Source of the DNA: Amblyomma americanum
Lineage: Eukaryota; Arthropoda; Arachnida; Ixodida; Ixodidae
Length of the DNA stretch: 64,000 bases
NCBI RefSeq assembly: GCF_052857255.1
Contig: NC_135497.1
Span: 183,372,204 to 183,436,203 of the forward strand
Reading direction: 5' to 3'
Shown: positions 22,901 to 35,587 of the stretch, piece by piece
Position numbering within the stretch: the stretch's first letter is position 1
Layout: the number at the start of each line of letters is the position of its first letter
Translations under genes and position numbers: made by a program
The notes under the pieces: model-generated
The model's input: the letters and a program-made list of their open reading frames with translations, nothing else
Databases searched by the model: none
What the model was told of the DNA's origin: nothing

Positions 22901-23943
22901 GATAGCGCCACATCACCTGCAGCTCGTGCTGCGCCGTCACTGGCTTTACAGCGTAACTACAGCTGTGCAGTGCCCATCAGCTATCAGTAGGTGCAGGCAG
23001 ATCAGGAAGAGGCAGCGTTATGACTTCTCACCGATGGGGTATGCGCGAAAAGCTGCACGTGCGTGCCGCAGCCTCTCAGCTTAACATTTCCCAGAGGAGA
23101 GGAGAAGCCGCAGAGGCAAAGGAAGCGACAGCCTCGACGAAAGGCGTTTCAAAGCGCTGATTAAGCTTGCGCTTGCACGTTTCTTCCCCCCCCCCCCTTT
23201 TTGTGCGCGTGTTCTGTACTCGGAGACGTTCTGCTAGAGAATCCACACCCGCTCCCATTGATCAATATCTGCTCGAAGGGAATCGCCGCGAGTGATTGTG
23301 TCTCCAAGTTTCAAGATTACCGGATTCAGGCGAATTACTTTGCCGGCAAAAGTAAAAATATCATCTTAATGCTGGAGCCAAATGAAGGCCAAGCTTGAAA
23401 ATCTGCACGCACATCACAAATAACGCTGCAAAGTGTAATAACTCTGCGACTAGAGCAAAGAAGTTTTTACTTTTTATAAAAAAGACACTACAAGATGAGT
23501 GACGCAGCTTCGCAAAAGTGATCGCGAGCAACCCGGAATTTTTTCCCGCTGTCGCCGACAGTGTATGACAGGCCAGTTTCAAAAACCTGGGGGTAAATTT
23601 AGCATAAACGTGTGCTGTTAACGTTTCTTATCCTAGAGTAAGCACATGAAACCAAACTGTTAAGAACGAGGATAACAAGCACGCTCAGGTCCAGCAGGTT
23701 TACCCTATACACACGCTTAGATTAGCGTGCTCCATTTCACAAACTAATGTCAATTCTGAAAGCAGTGGCCGTATGTCCCGCTCCTTCTTTTACGTCAAAG
23801 AGAGGTCAGGATTTACTTTTAACAGACAGTGTAGTGGTAATAAACGAAGCGCGAGTCTCCGATCATATCACCACCCTCCAGAAGTTTAAATAGAGGTCGT
23901 CTCACCTTTATCCCAATAAATAAGCGTGCTTGCAAGTGACCAC
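19926..23943. other. Intergenic region, no gene recognised
   Basis: About 4 kb with short unsupported frames only. Near 20087-20130 a 27-bp unit (TTTAATATAGATGGC type) is duplicated in tandem. A B-box-like GTTCGAATTCC on the minus strand near 21060 may be a decayed SINE. A C-run lies near 23187. No exon model could be built. Confidence 0.45.
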
Positions 23944-26900
23944 CTATCCCAGATAGCCGTGGCCGTCGCCGTGGCCGTAGCCTCCGTAACCTCCGTATCC
24001 ACCGTAGCCGAGCCCGTAGCCGTGACCGAGAGCTCCGATAGCGCCATAACCGTAGTGGGGAGCAGCTGCATACGCAGCCACAGGAACTGCAGCCTTCGCG
24101 ACCACAGCAGCAGCGACGGGTCCATAGCCGCCTCCGTAGCCTCCGCCGTAGCTGCCTCCGTAACCAAGATGTCCGCCGTAGGCAGGGATCACTGGCTTCA
24201 CAATGGCTACTGGAGCCGCTTGGACCGAGGCCGCGGGCACCGCCTTGCCGTTGGCCGACACGTAAGGAGCAGAGGCAGGAGCGCTGGTCTTGGTTCCGGG
24301 CTCGTTGGTCTTGACGACGGCGCGGAATCCGAGCTTGTCGGCCACGTAGTGCACCTGCCGGTGGCGGCCGTCGATGTCGCCCAGGTAGTAGGAGCCGTGC
24401 ACGGGGCCGTACGCGCCGCCAGCTTCATGGCGCCCGTTAACTGCTCCGTATCCGTTGACAATGTCGTAGCCGAACTGATAGTTGCCATAATCCTGATCGA
24501 GAAACATACATGTGATGTTGAAATTTGTAGATACACATTGTAACACTGTGAGGGCATGCTTCAGAATTATGCACTGAACAAGGAAGCTTTGGTAGCAAAT
24601 CGTTATTTCGCCAAGTTTTCCTTTGTAGGAGTGCCGGGCTGCTCACATGATATGGTTCTCATTGATATGGAAAGCAGCTCATATGATATGGTGTCACTTA
24701 TGTAGCGTTACCACTTAACCAGCAGGAAGTACAGCAGTATGAGCACTGCATTCCGTTTTATGGTAAGTATCGTCGCAAAAACAAACAAGGTCGAGTTTGA
24801 TTGGGAAAAATTTTATCTGTGCGCTATTTTCTAGCTACGCAGTGATCGACACCCTCGCGAAAATAATCGAAATGTGAAATTTTCTAATTAGGCTTGCTTT
24901 GCACAAGTTCTTTGGAATAAATTTACGTAGGAATACCTATTAACATTTTCTATATTAAATAATTATGACCGAAAAGTTTAGTTCCATGCACAAGCTTCTT
25001 ATTCTTCTCTTAGCCCGCCATTGATACAGTGAGTACAAGCTTTCCCCTGCCCGGTGCTCGGATTCTTTAGGGTGAACTGCTTGGGAAGTGGTTATTTGAC
25101 CCCACCTTGAGTAGAAGAAAAAACCTAGAAAAAACCTTGTGCCATGGCACTTTTTGGCCACATATAGCCTTGCGCCATAAAAAATCATCCTCATCATCAT
25201 ATTCTTCTCTTAGGCGGTGATTTTTGCCAGCAAACAAAGCCTTCTGCACACCTAATTTTCCTCTCCACCACGAGATAACGCGTTTTATTTGTACAGGTCC
25301 CTCCGATATGAAAGAGAACAGAGTCTGAGCATTCAATTAATGATTACTGCACGATTATATGTTCCAAGCACACTTTATTTATATAACTAGTTTACCTTTT
25401 GGCGTGTAATGCCCAAAAGTCATTTTCAACGTTAGTAGAGAAATCATCCAAAAAATATGACTTTTGGTGCTAATTGGTTTTTACTTTTTAGTGTTGGAGG
25501 ACCGCATAAGTTCAGATCAAACTACACTGCACAAAAAAGAAAAAGCTGCACATATTTATATCGGACACATATAGCGATCCTCTTGACATTTCCTAATCTG
25601 TTTCTGGTTACTGAACTTTAGCTCCTTTCGATCAAGTTTATTACTCTGAATGGAATACTGCATATGCAGACAAATACGCCACTATATTTCGCTCTGATTT
25701 CAATTATCTTCTTGCTAGTGTCACAAGTTGGTTTGTAAAACGAAGAATTCTCACAATGTCACCATGATTTCAATTTGTGGTCTTCTAAACCTTGAAGCAA
25801 AAATTAGTGCACTCGAGCAGCGAATAACACGACATCTTACGTATTATCAGGCTGGCACTCGCCATGTCTCGACATCGCGTATGAGTGCATAGAAAACTAC
25901 CGAGAGGTTTTCACTCACGTCCTGTTTCCGGTGCTGCACGCTGTGCCCTCCGCTAGCGGCGATGATGCCAGCACTGACGGTGGCTGCCAGGCAAAGTACA
26001 GAAGAGGCGAACTGCGCAGGCAGAGAGGAAATTCGAGTTGCGTTCTCAATGCCCTCACGCACTTTCCCCACCCTCACGTTGACCCTTTGAAGGCTTTTTA
26101 TGCTGTAGAGACTTCCACACAAAAAAAAAAAAATTGTACGCACATCAACTGTGAGGACGTTTACGTCCCATAGTTATTGCGTCAGACCCATTTTCGCCCA
26201 TAGAGGTTAAAGGTTAGCATTTCACCCTTCTCGAGTGTTTCCCGTTCGGATGCCTTACTCAGGCTGGCTCAAGAAATAAGAACAGAAATATTTTAAAGCA
26301 AACCAGAGAAAACTTTGGTTATATGACTTCAAATTGGAGGTCCTCTTGGTACACGAACTAGCAAACGATCTAGATAGCAAGCATAAGCAGCGAAAAGTGG
26401 GAGGCGCAGAACATTTGTATAAGTAGGAAACATTTATTCGTTATTTTTGGCAGTATGGGATGAGAGATGATAATACCGGGATAAAAATATCCAGCACCAG
26501 TGGAAAAGAAAACGCTCAATGTGTCTTTTTTTCTTCCACGCAACCTGATTGCGGGAATATTTACTGACGTGACATTTCGCGCAAAAAAGAATTTAAACTT
26601 GGCTCCGAGATAATGTCTGCAACTGGCAAGCCTGATCACTATTAGATATTAATGCCATGTCATTTACGTTGTCGTCTCACAAAAAAAATTCCGGCTTCTC
26701 AGTCACAAAATACCGTGATTGGTCGAAAGAGGTCACGTGACCCTGTGACGTCATCACAACTTGCCCACCGTAGCACGTGGCAAGCTGCCCACCGGATTGT
26801 GAGCAAACTGGCCACCGTTGCCAAAGTCAATGCAGTTGCCACCTGTCCACCATAGCGTTGCGCGTGAGCCTTACTGGAAGAGCAACCCGAGTCGCACAAG

Positions 26901-29900
26901 CCCCAATGGTTTTGAAATAGCCACCTGCCGGGGTAGTGGCGGATCACTTAAGTGCTGCACCACTGCGCCAGGAGTGGTATCAGGATTCCCCTCGATTTAT
27001 GAATGCGATTGAGAGGGTGATCGCGCCGTCAACACCACGTGACCACCAGCTGGAGCAGTCATAGGGCACCGCCAAATTTGAAAATCTGAGGACCCTCACA
27101 AGTTGGAAGTTGCCCACCTCCAAACATTTCAAAGGACCCCCAAAGTTTTTCAGGTAGGCCCACACCATAAAATGAATTAATGTGCATTAGGGGTGGAATA
27201 GGGTTGACTGGTGGGTCGGAATAGTATAGTTCTATATGATAATCCAATGTAAGGTGCTAGAACATTCTAGAACGCGATGACTCATGCATGCCATATAAGA
27301 GCAATGCAACCGGTTCCAACCGGAGTATTGGCTGAAAAGTCGGAAGAAGACCATTAGACGCTCAATGAAGACACCATAGCAGACTTAAAAGCTGTCTCAT
27401 TTTCTTCTTTAAGAATGTGGTTAAGAAGGCCCCGATTTTTTTAGACGATTTGTAGTTATGGCTGTGAGTGCTGACACTAAGAGCCGTACTGACCACAAAA
27501 GAATATACTATTGGCTATTTTGGTTGTGGTCAAGATCTCGCGCTTTCAGATTTCAAAGTATAATGAACTCACCAGCCGAGCTAGACGAAAGGAATATAAA
27601 AGGTGTTTAACCTATGGTTTTACACAATAAAAAAAAGTCTTTTTGGGTTAGAAGAGCGATTTTTTCGGTATAGCATTATCAGCGGTGTAGTGCATCAGAA
27701 TAGAGCTAAGGCGTGCTAAATAGCAGGCTGCTTAACTAATTCTGAATAGTTGACTTTTTAACTATTATTGTTAGGCTGTTTAAATATTGAGAGCCGTGTA
27801 GCCCACCGAACGCAATATTCATATCAGTATTTTGAATTTTCAAAACGCTGTTACCCTCGGAGCTGTGGCCCAACAAATTTTTGGCTATTCCGATGAGTTA
27901 CGTACACTGGAGAGGTTGCTTTGCTGCAAGCTTCTCGAAAGCGCATGTATTCTGGCGTGATGTAGGCAAAATTTATTGGACCATATCGCCGAGGGTAACC
28001 ACATTTTTGAAATTCTAGAAACTGATATCGATATAACTTAGGATGTTCTACACGCCACTCAAAAATTAAGGAGCCTAACAATACTAGTTAAAAAGTTAAC
28101 CATTCCTTATTAGTTAACCAGCCTGCTAGTTAGCCCGTCTTAGCTGTATTCTGATGTACTCCACCACTGGCAATGCAAGGACGAAGAAAGCGATCTTCCA
28201 ACTTAAAAAGCCAATTTTGAAAATTGTGTAAAGTCTTAGGTGAAACACCCTCTGTAGCCCTTTAAGAATTCCAGGGAAAACGTCACCAATTACATTTTCG
28301 CCAAGCAACATTACTTAGCCGAAGGATGTTATTTCAAAGCTTTCTTCCAAATACAAGCAAGCGTCTTCATGATATTGTCGAATTAACCACGAGCACCTGC
28401 ACAACGTTTTTCCAGTTAATAGTTTTCTATGATGCGTGTGGCTTTCCAGTTCTTGCAGCTTTCGCCATTTACAAAAACCTGATTTAAGCTCAGGACTTTA
28501 CGACGGGTTTGATAAAGTTTCAGAAAGTATCAATTATGTCAATTTCAATAAAATAATGTGTTCTCTAGCACCTCCTACTGATTTTCTGGTGGCCCCTATT
28601 CACATCCACGCAACCACGAAAATGGAGTACATCATCCCAACTTCATCTCACAATATTTCAAATAAATATCATGAAGCGTATTTCAAAGATTAGGGATAGT
28701 ATTCACAATGTCTAATTTACCACAAGTGCGCTTCGGGATGGAGTAACTCAGCAGTGGCAGGCGCCTTTCCAATGGGTCGCGATGAATGGCGAGTGTGGGT
28801 GCGCCAGCCATTCACGCAGCGCATTGCATAGGATAATTTTTTCGGCTGAGATAATTTTTGCGTGAGATAATTTTTGCAAGATAACATGTGGCTCTACGCC
28901 ATAAGATTTCGACTGATATACCCGCACAGGTGACATCTTATACACGAAGCCATAAGACTGTAGTCGGTGTGCAGCTAATAAAAAGGCCATGTATGTCCGC
29001 GAAAGTAGCGACGAATTTGCGCGGTGACTGGGGCTAAAACTGCTTGACGGCCTCGGCACAGATTCGTAAGTATATATCTTTCACAGAGAGCCTTTGTATG
29101 CGTTGGTCATTTATTTTGTGGGGTATTGGAATGCTTGTGTGCGATCTTGTTTCCTAGGGAGCCTGCGTGCGCGCATCTATGCGAGTTTTACTTGCTGAAC
29201 AGCAATGCTTTACCTGGGCTCGAAAACAAGTGAACTTGAGCATTTATGCGTAGACAACCATTTCGACTCTGGTACCGACAAAGTAAAGTGTGGCCCTAGA
29301 AAGAACGGCAGGTCAGATATGCCATTCTTTCTCGGCCGTTTAGGAAAAAGTTGTGTTCGCTACTCAAGAAATGACAATAGAATATTTTATAAGAGACGGA
29401 ACGGGAGTGTTGCCACTTCAGTATTTTCTTTTTGTATCTTTTGCAATTATAACTAATTCCAAGCCTTTCTTGCTGTCATGCCGGTTCCCTCCTTTCAAAA
29501 TCAGTCCGTTCAGTTGGTTCTAACATATCGAACGTCACCGCCATCATCATCTGTATACAATACTCTTGCATCAGGTATTACAGCTAAGTCGGCGATAACG
29601 CCTGCAATAAACTGCGCTGCATTTTAAATGTTCTCGTACGTCCTCAAGTATGCCCAAAATCATGGTCGTTTTGTAACCACACCAAACGGATTCACCAGAC
29701 TGACGAGCCACTAAACCACGCGGGAGTGCAAGAAGCGTAAACTTTCGGACTGTTCGCCCTCCTCTGAGTTGAATATGTAAAAGCGATGGCTATGCCACAC
29801 ACCCGCCCCCTAACTGCAAGACAGCTCTCCGAGGCCCACGCAGAATATATGACCACTGAGAGTAACACTCTGCGAGCGCTCTTTCCGTTACTGAAATGGA

Positions 29901-31932
29901 TAATATACTCACTGGCTGGCGGGTGAACGCTGCAGATTTCTGCTACGACATTCTACGCCAAAGCTCACGGTGACATTGTTTACCTAAGATAAAGCCCGGC
30001 TGCAGTTATCACTATCAAATAAAAATAACTGAGGCGTTGTGGACAAGTGATAACGCAGGGCACGATACTGTGAGTGGCGGCGGGAAGTCCGAGCAACGTG
30101 TGCCTAACCGCTAATGCACCTGTAATACTGGGCCACACTTTGCTCGAAGGAGCGGCACTACCTATGCTCGCTGATGAAGCTCATCGAGAGCGAACGGACG
30201 TCACCGAGCAGGGCTGCCAGCATTGCTTGAAAAAGCTTAGACGACAATTATGCAGTGTATACTTATCGAAGCTTCTACGGAACAGGAATAAGACCGCTTC
30301 ACGTCTCAACTGTCGAAATTGACGTTCTTATTTGGATATCGTGCTGCTTTAAAATTCCCCGTACTGGATAGTTTCCTTTTCACCTTTCCCATTTTCCTCT
30401 ATGCATGGCACACAATTTCCGGTGGTTATTGTCACCGTTGAGTTCGTACCATTTGATAGGGGCTTCCTAGGTGAGAAAACTGTTGAAGGTGAGAAATAGG
30501 TGATAAGGGCAACAAACATTTGGCATTAGAATACAACACAATTGCTATGTTAACACGATAACGTTGAGCTGGACGAGGTTGTGAAGGGTGCGCTCGGCAT
30601 TTCCTGCATTTGAAGGTCAGTGAGGCCTTCTTCTGGCGGATACGGTGCAACGAGAGTGTACAATCAGCCTCTGAGTAAGCTACTGTGGAGAGTTCAGCAC
30701 ATCGTGCAGGGGTTAGTTCTATCAGTACGTGATACAGAAATCAACATTCTGCGAACTATAGGACTCCCTGCTCTAATAGTGGCACAACTGACGATCATTA
30801 TATACTGCTGAAAACTTGTAGTGACACGGATTCCTTACTTTAAAGTGAATTGTGATCAGCTTCATCAATCTTCGGACTGAGTTCTTGCGTGCTTCTTCAA
30901 GGTCGTCAGCTAATAGATGAAACGGCAATTTGTTTCCATACGTAGTGCTAGGGAGGGAAAATTAAATTTCTACTGCTTCAATTGCACAAGAAACCGATGC
31001 GTTGTCCAGAATACTGCTATTATTTGTCTGTCTATTCAGTGTTGTTAACTCTTTATCATGATGCCGTCGCATTTTTCACCTTTCGCTACTTAGCCTGTGC
31101 ATGCCCTTGGCATTAACCGCATGAGCACATTCTGAAGAACGCGGAGCTCTGAATTGCCGAGCTCTTGCAATGTCTATTCTAAGCGTAGTTACCAGCTTGG
31201 CAGCGAAGTAATGCGCAGAAAAGTGAAGGCGGCTGGTGTTTAAAATTAACCGAGTAGGTAGACTGCCGCCGCATTACTGATGCACGTACTTTTCGTCAGT
31301 AAGTTGTCCGCCGACAAGCACCTCTCAGCGGTTCGCGCTTTTAGCACGACTTCACCGTAATCTGGCAAACAAAGAGCTTCGGTCGCCAGTGTCCCTACAC
31401 CTAGAAGCGTTCATTTAGGGCACCACGATCTTAGGCTGGTAGTTCTTAATTAAAAAAAAATCAGGCACGTTCATCGAGTTTTCAGCAAAGCTATCCTTGA
31501 TACAGCTTGAAAGGATTCTGATGCTGAATAACCGCGCACCATACTGTGCATCTTTTTCCAGCTGTCTTTAAACTTGAGCGGCCACCTTGCCGCCTTAATA
31601 AAGAGAAAGCGCTGCAGCAGTAACGCCACACTGAGTGCGGTGAAAGCCGATTTGTATCCGAATGGAGTGCGGTCTCTTCGCTTCCTTGGCTTACGAGCGT
31701 GCACGTTTGAAGGGGTAGCACTGCGGTAGCAGCTGCACGATCCCGTCGTTGTCGACGTACCGCTCTTCACGGTGGGGAGCAACGCACCTCCCCGAGCACG
31801 CCACCCCGCGGAACTAGCTCTTCCCGGGGAGCCCCGTTGGAGCGCGGGCAGACTGCGCGCCACAAGGCCTGAGCTGCCCTCGTGGCGCGCGTCGCCGGCG
31901 GCGCACGTGTGCCCACGTACCTTGGCGATCAT
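23944..31932 (-). CDS. Chitin-binding cuticle protein (RR/Chitin_bind_4 type), 3 exons
   Basis: Minus-strand exons: 31921-31932 (MIAK; donor AAG|GTACGT), 25919-26011 (acceptor TGCCTGCGCAG, donor GAC|GTGAGT) and 24492-23944 (acceptor TCTCGATCAG). Both introns are phase 0 (5909 and 1426 bp). The joined frame is 654 bases, 217 residues. Residues 1-21 or so form a signal peptide (MIAKFASSVLCLAATVSAG). Residues 36-101 are the Rebers-Riddiford chitin-binding domain: NYQFGYD, a GSYYLGDIDGRHRQVHYVAD core and FRAVVKTNEPGT. The rest is Ala/Pro-rich (AAPV, YAAAP) and then Gly/Tyr-rich (GYGGYGG), typical of cuticle proteins. A first exon of only four codons, splitting the signal peptide, is a known habit of arthropod cuticle genes. 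The domain is certain; joining of the remote first exon is inference, supported by TATA box, phase and reading frame. No TTTATT on the plus strand near the stop; GATAAA near 23903 may signal polyadenylation. Confidence 0.85.
25001..25213 (+). mobile_element. 5'-truncated SINE (family B) with 13-bp target duplications
   Basis: Element 25014-25200 lies in intron 2 of the cuticle gene. It has only the body (GATACAGTGAGTACAAGC, TTCTTTAGGGTGAACTGC) and an ATC-rich tail; the tRNA-like head is missing. ATTCTTCTCTTAG is duplicated perfectly at 25001-25013 and 25201-25213. The truncation at insertion, with intact duplications, shows incomplete reverse transcription, not later decay. Confidence 0.8.
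26760..27250 (+). repeat. Dispersed repeat (family D), plus orientation
   Basis: In intron 1 of the cuticle gene. Shares CACTGCGCCAGGAGTGG, TTTATGAATG and CCCACCGTAG blocks with the reverse complement of 2840-3080. The segment also repeats GCCCACC/GGCCACC short motifs several times (26760-26860). No coding potential; class not determined. Confidence 0.5.
27599..28253. mobile_element. 655-bp palindromic (foldback/MITE-like) element
   Basis: The left half and the reverse complement of the right half match along almost their whole length. Shared blocks include GGTGTTTMACCTA and CTTTACACAA at the ends, CATCAGAATA near 27694, TTGTTAGGCT near 27770, and GTTACCCTCGG near 27850. The centre falls near 27926 (GCAAGCTT). 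The arms are about 320 bp with perhaps 75-80 % identity by eye. No protein is coded. I could not define a target duplication, so the superfamily is open. It lies in intron 1 of the cuticle gene. Confidence 0.75.
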
Positions 31933-32640
31933 GTTGGCGGTCTCCTTGCTTCGCGTATTCCAGTCGCGGTGCTGCTGCTGTCACTGTGCGCACTTGATGA
32001 GGCGTCCGGAGGATTTTATAGTTCCTCCTCCGGCGGAGGAAGCCGCCGCGCCCAGAGGCCCCCTCGCTCGACCCCGAGGCGCTGGATGGGAGGAGGAGTG
32101 ACCGCCTTTTGGGGCCATTATTGCGTCATCCGCTGCCCTGCTGTCTTGGACCATTCCGGGCGGCCCTTATTGTTTCTCCCGCGCGGCAGCCAACAAAACG
32201 GTATTGTATCGACGAGAGGAGAGGGGTCCCCTGGGCGAGCAGGGCTTTGTTCTCCCGCCGCTGGCCAGGAATCGGGTCGGCCCGGCATTATCGCCAAATC
32301 ACTGGCTCGTGCGCGCTTCGCGCTCTTGTCTCGCCCCAGCCTTGATGCGTTTGTACGTTCCTGCCTTCTCGTCTTGGGTGAGCGTGCTGTTTACGCTCGC
32401 GTTTCCGCCGCGGAATGTCCCTCCTTTTAAGCAACGACGTTCCTTCGCCGAGCCTGCCTGTTTGCCGAGACCTTGTCAGAGCTGTCGGAGCCCCGGGTTT
32501 CACCTTCGTTCGGCCGAAGAAAGCTCGCCAGCCGCCGCCCCGACAAATCCGCAGCCGCGGTCACTTTTCGAGTGGGTGTCTGTCTCATTTGGCTTTCGCC
32601 GTTGCTCCAGTAAAGAGAAAATGAGAACGTGCTAATTGGC
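31740..32640. other. GC-rich, CpG-rich island around the cuticle gene start
   Basis: GC content rises sharply against the AT-rich surroundings. It contains the TATA box and first exon of the minus-strand cuticle gene. The several 100-180 codon frames through it on both strands are a product of base composition and lack any recognisable domain. Confidence 0.55.
32014..32020 (-). promoter_or_regulatory. TATA box of the cuticle protein gene
   Basis: TATAAAA on the minus strand, 82-88 bases upstream of the ATG at 31932. Start of transcription would fall near 31985, in CATCAAGTGCGCACAGTG, giving a leader of about 55 bases. The ATG has a good context (GCCAACATGA) and is followed after 12 bases by a strong donor. 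Confidence 0.7.
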
Positions 32641-33379
32641 ACCAACAGTTTAATGCGTCATTCGCTAGCCTATTCAGACCCTGTCAATCAACCGGGAACA
32701 AAGGGGGCCACGCCGACCGCTGAGCGCAGTCAGAGCGCCGTGTGACGCTGGTGGGGAATCTATCCGAATTGGACCATTAGTGGACGCCGAGGGGCACCTT
32801 ACGACACACACTGACGTGCAAATAACGGCCGCGGGACAGCGCCACATCCATCACATTACTCCAGGGGAACGCTGCCCTGCACATTTAATCCTTCATGATG
32901 TGGCCTCAAGGGCTCTCTGGGCGTCCCAAGTGTCTGCTTTCGTCGATAGATAGATCAGAGATCAAAGAAGATAGGCACCAATCACTCAGTCTGAATTGGA
33001 GCCGTTTCGTTAATGCAGAATACCCTGTGCTTTTCCCCCGGCACCTACCGAGGAACGTTTATTAGGAGGCAATTATGCACAGCCTGCCTGGAATAGGCTT
33101 TTGCAATCACCCTCCTTCGCGAAAAGGTCACAAGGTAGATATCTTAAAACAAAATTATTTTAATGAAATTTATGTTTACTGGCTCGCAAGGAACTGAATT
33201 AATATAAACAATAGTTGCTCAGCGTTCGTAGTAACTATATAAAGCAGGAACTGAAGTGGGACTCTTTAGAGGAATGTCGACTGCAAATTAAGTTAGAATT
33301 GCATTAAGGAATTTATTTTAATAAAACTGTTATTAACCCTGGAGCTTATTTACTACCAAAGAATTGTATATCGAGAAGG
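32641..33379. other. Intergenic region, no gene recognised
   Basis: Upstream of the cuticle promoter island; the first 200 bases remain GC-rich and could hold distal promoter elements. The rest is AT-rich with no exon or repeat I can support. Confidence 0.4.
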
Positions 33380-33800
33380 TTTGACCATGAATGGGAAACA
33401 CGCGGGATAAAATGCCACACTGACGTTTTCAAGCGTTCTTTCTCTCTGCGTGCCGTCAGTGAATGGAATAAGCCTCCTCACTGTGTTGCTGAATGCCTCT
33501 CCGAGGCACTGGTTCGGGTACTGTTATCGTACTTGCGACATACAGGGATGTTCAGTTGCTATCCCCGATTTTTCTTTTCTCTCTCTTTCTTTATTTCACT
33601 GTCAGAATGTTGACGTGGATGCACAGTTGGTGCCCCTGTTTGTTTCATTTTTCCTTCTCTGCCTTGCATTGATGTTTATCTTTTTATCTTGTACGAATGC
33701 TTAGCTGGTGTTGGTTATACGACATATGTACGCCCCCCCCCCCCTCCTTCCCTTGCAATTGTGCTTTCACGGCGTTACAGGAATTGTAAATTAATAAACA
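33380..33800 (+). pseudogene. 3' end of a CR1/L2-like LINE (decayed RT C-terminus and 3' UTR)
   Basis: 33380-33550 reads RGIKCHTDVFKRSF then SLRAVSEWNKPP, the highly typical C-terminus of non-LTR retrotransposon ORF2 (family form: FPRTVREWNxLP). A pyrimidine-rich 3' UTR follows, with a C-run at 33733-33744 and AATAAA near 33793. Only this last piece of the element is present. Confidence 0.7.
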
Positions 33801-34814
33801 AATGATTATAACGCACACAGTACGCGTGTTGTTTGCATGAGCATATTAACAAGGCTTGTCAGGGCCTCTGTGGACTACCTGTTCATTTCGCTTGCTAAGA
33901 AGTATTACCTGCGCAAGTGGAATATGGAATCGCAAAACATGAAAAGCTGCGCACTGTATGAAAGCGTTTCTTCAGTCTTCTTCCGCTTTTCGTTCCCGAA
34001 GGACATACGAAGCTGCAAAGGGGGTGCTTTTAAGAGCCTGAACAACGGGATACGCTTTGTTCGAAAAACAAGGAGAAACGCCTATAACAAAACTCTTTGT
34101 CTGGAACAAAATCTTTGCGAAAATTCTATTCATACCGAATGAAACGCGTGCTGCTTGCGAACGCACGTCATTTTCAATGGCGTTTACTCTTAAATGATCA
34201 CGATTATTATCGTCATCAGCCGCGTAAAGTCTACCTTAGGACAAAGGCTTCTCCCAGTGATCTTCAACTGCTCTGTAAGTGCGCCCGCCCCTACAAATTT
34301 CCTAACCTGATGATTTAGCCTAACTGGTCGCTGGTCGTGACTATACAGTATACACTCTTCAATCTAACAGACAGCCGGTTATCCGTTCTGTATGTCCTGT
34401 TCATGTTGTTCCTTTTTCCTCATTATATCCTTGAAATAATAATATTTGTTTCCGATCTAAATCATGCTACTCTTTGTTTTCTATTTCAAAGTATCACATG
34501 TCATTTTCATTTTCATCGTTTACTGTGTACTCGACTCAGTCTCCTTTCGAGACAGAGATGTTAATTTACAAAAAAAAGGCAGATGGGTCAACCGGAACTG
34601 TAACTCTGCCCACTGAACAGCTCTTGGCGGGGGTAAAAAAGGAGAAAGTGGATGATGATGAGGGTAAAAGCGAGGTGGAAATGAGTGCAAACGCATTGAC
34701 GCGCCCGGAAACAGCGACGAATCGAGGTCTGCGCTGCTAACAGGTTCCTGGAGAATCCTTATGTTTCGGTCACATATTATGCGAGCAATGAGCAAATAAA
34801 GTGCGCACGTACTT
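33801..34814. other. Intergenic region, no gene recognised
   Basis: About 1 kb, AT-rich, with only short unsupported frames. Confidence 0.4.
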
Positions 34815-34985
34815 TTAAGGCGATAGCCTTTAATGGCTCATACTCGCGGTGTCCGTCCGTCCGTGACACTCTTCAACTCGGTAAGAAAAAAACCTCTGTG
34901 CACGGTGGGATTCGATCCACCATCCTTCCTTTCCGCAGCCGAGCGTGCTAACGACGACGCTACTTCCTGTCAACGCATATGTAGT
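34815..34985 (-). mobile_element. tRNA-derived SINE (family C)
   Basis: On the minus strand: a tRNA-like head with GTTAGCACGCTCGGC and a B-box GGATCGAATCCC, a body with GAGTGTCACGGACGGACGG, and a 3' end ATGAGCCATTAAAGGC. The last 60 or so bases are shared with 38065-38125 on the plus strand, so the 3' end is common to two elements. Confidence 0.6.
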
Positions 34986-35587
34986 TCTCCTTGTCTAGGA
35001 CACTGGAGAGTGTTTGCAGAAAGGCGACAAATCAGGTGGATGCCTCCCAAATGCCCTCCAGTGTCTCCAGCATTTAAGATTCACAAACAATTGTGTACTT
35101 AATCATCATCTCAACCACACATCAGTGACACAAGCAGCAACACCGTACTTTAGGTCAACAAAATGCCCCATGAATTTTTAAGGCATACCTGTAAGCTGCT
35201 GTTCGACCCTTCGGAGCGTCAGCCGAGTTAAATGAAGCCTCTTTTTGTTCTTCTACATGTACTTTAATAACCCGCATCCGACGTCACTAATTGGCCCTGG
35301 TTCGCCCATTCGCTGCTTTCAATACCTTCGCCAGACTCCTGAGCAGCATCTTAATTCCTTACCTTAATCCAGTTCATAGCATACAGTTGTTCTCTGCGTT
35401 TTCAGGCGCGCGTGTTCATAACTGACATATTCAGTTCTATTTACAACTTCCACTCTTTCTTGCTTCTGTGCTCTCAACCGGCGCCACCTAATACCCACTC
35501 TTAGCGAAAGTAATAACGCAACGCAATTCCACGGTCTTGCTTTTGACATGCTAGTAAAAACAACCGAAAAAATCGAAAAGTTATTAG

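Noticed and set aside
31471..32635. Several 70-180 codon frames in the GC-rich island
   Set aside because: Overlap on both strands, no domain, and explained by composition around a promoter and first exon; only the 12-base coding exon at 31921-31932 is kept.
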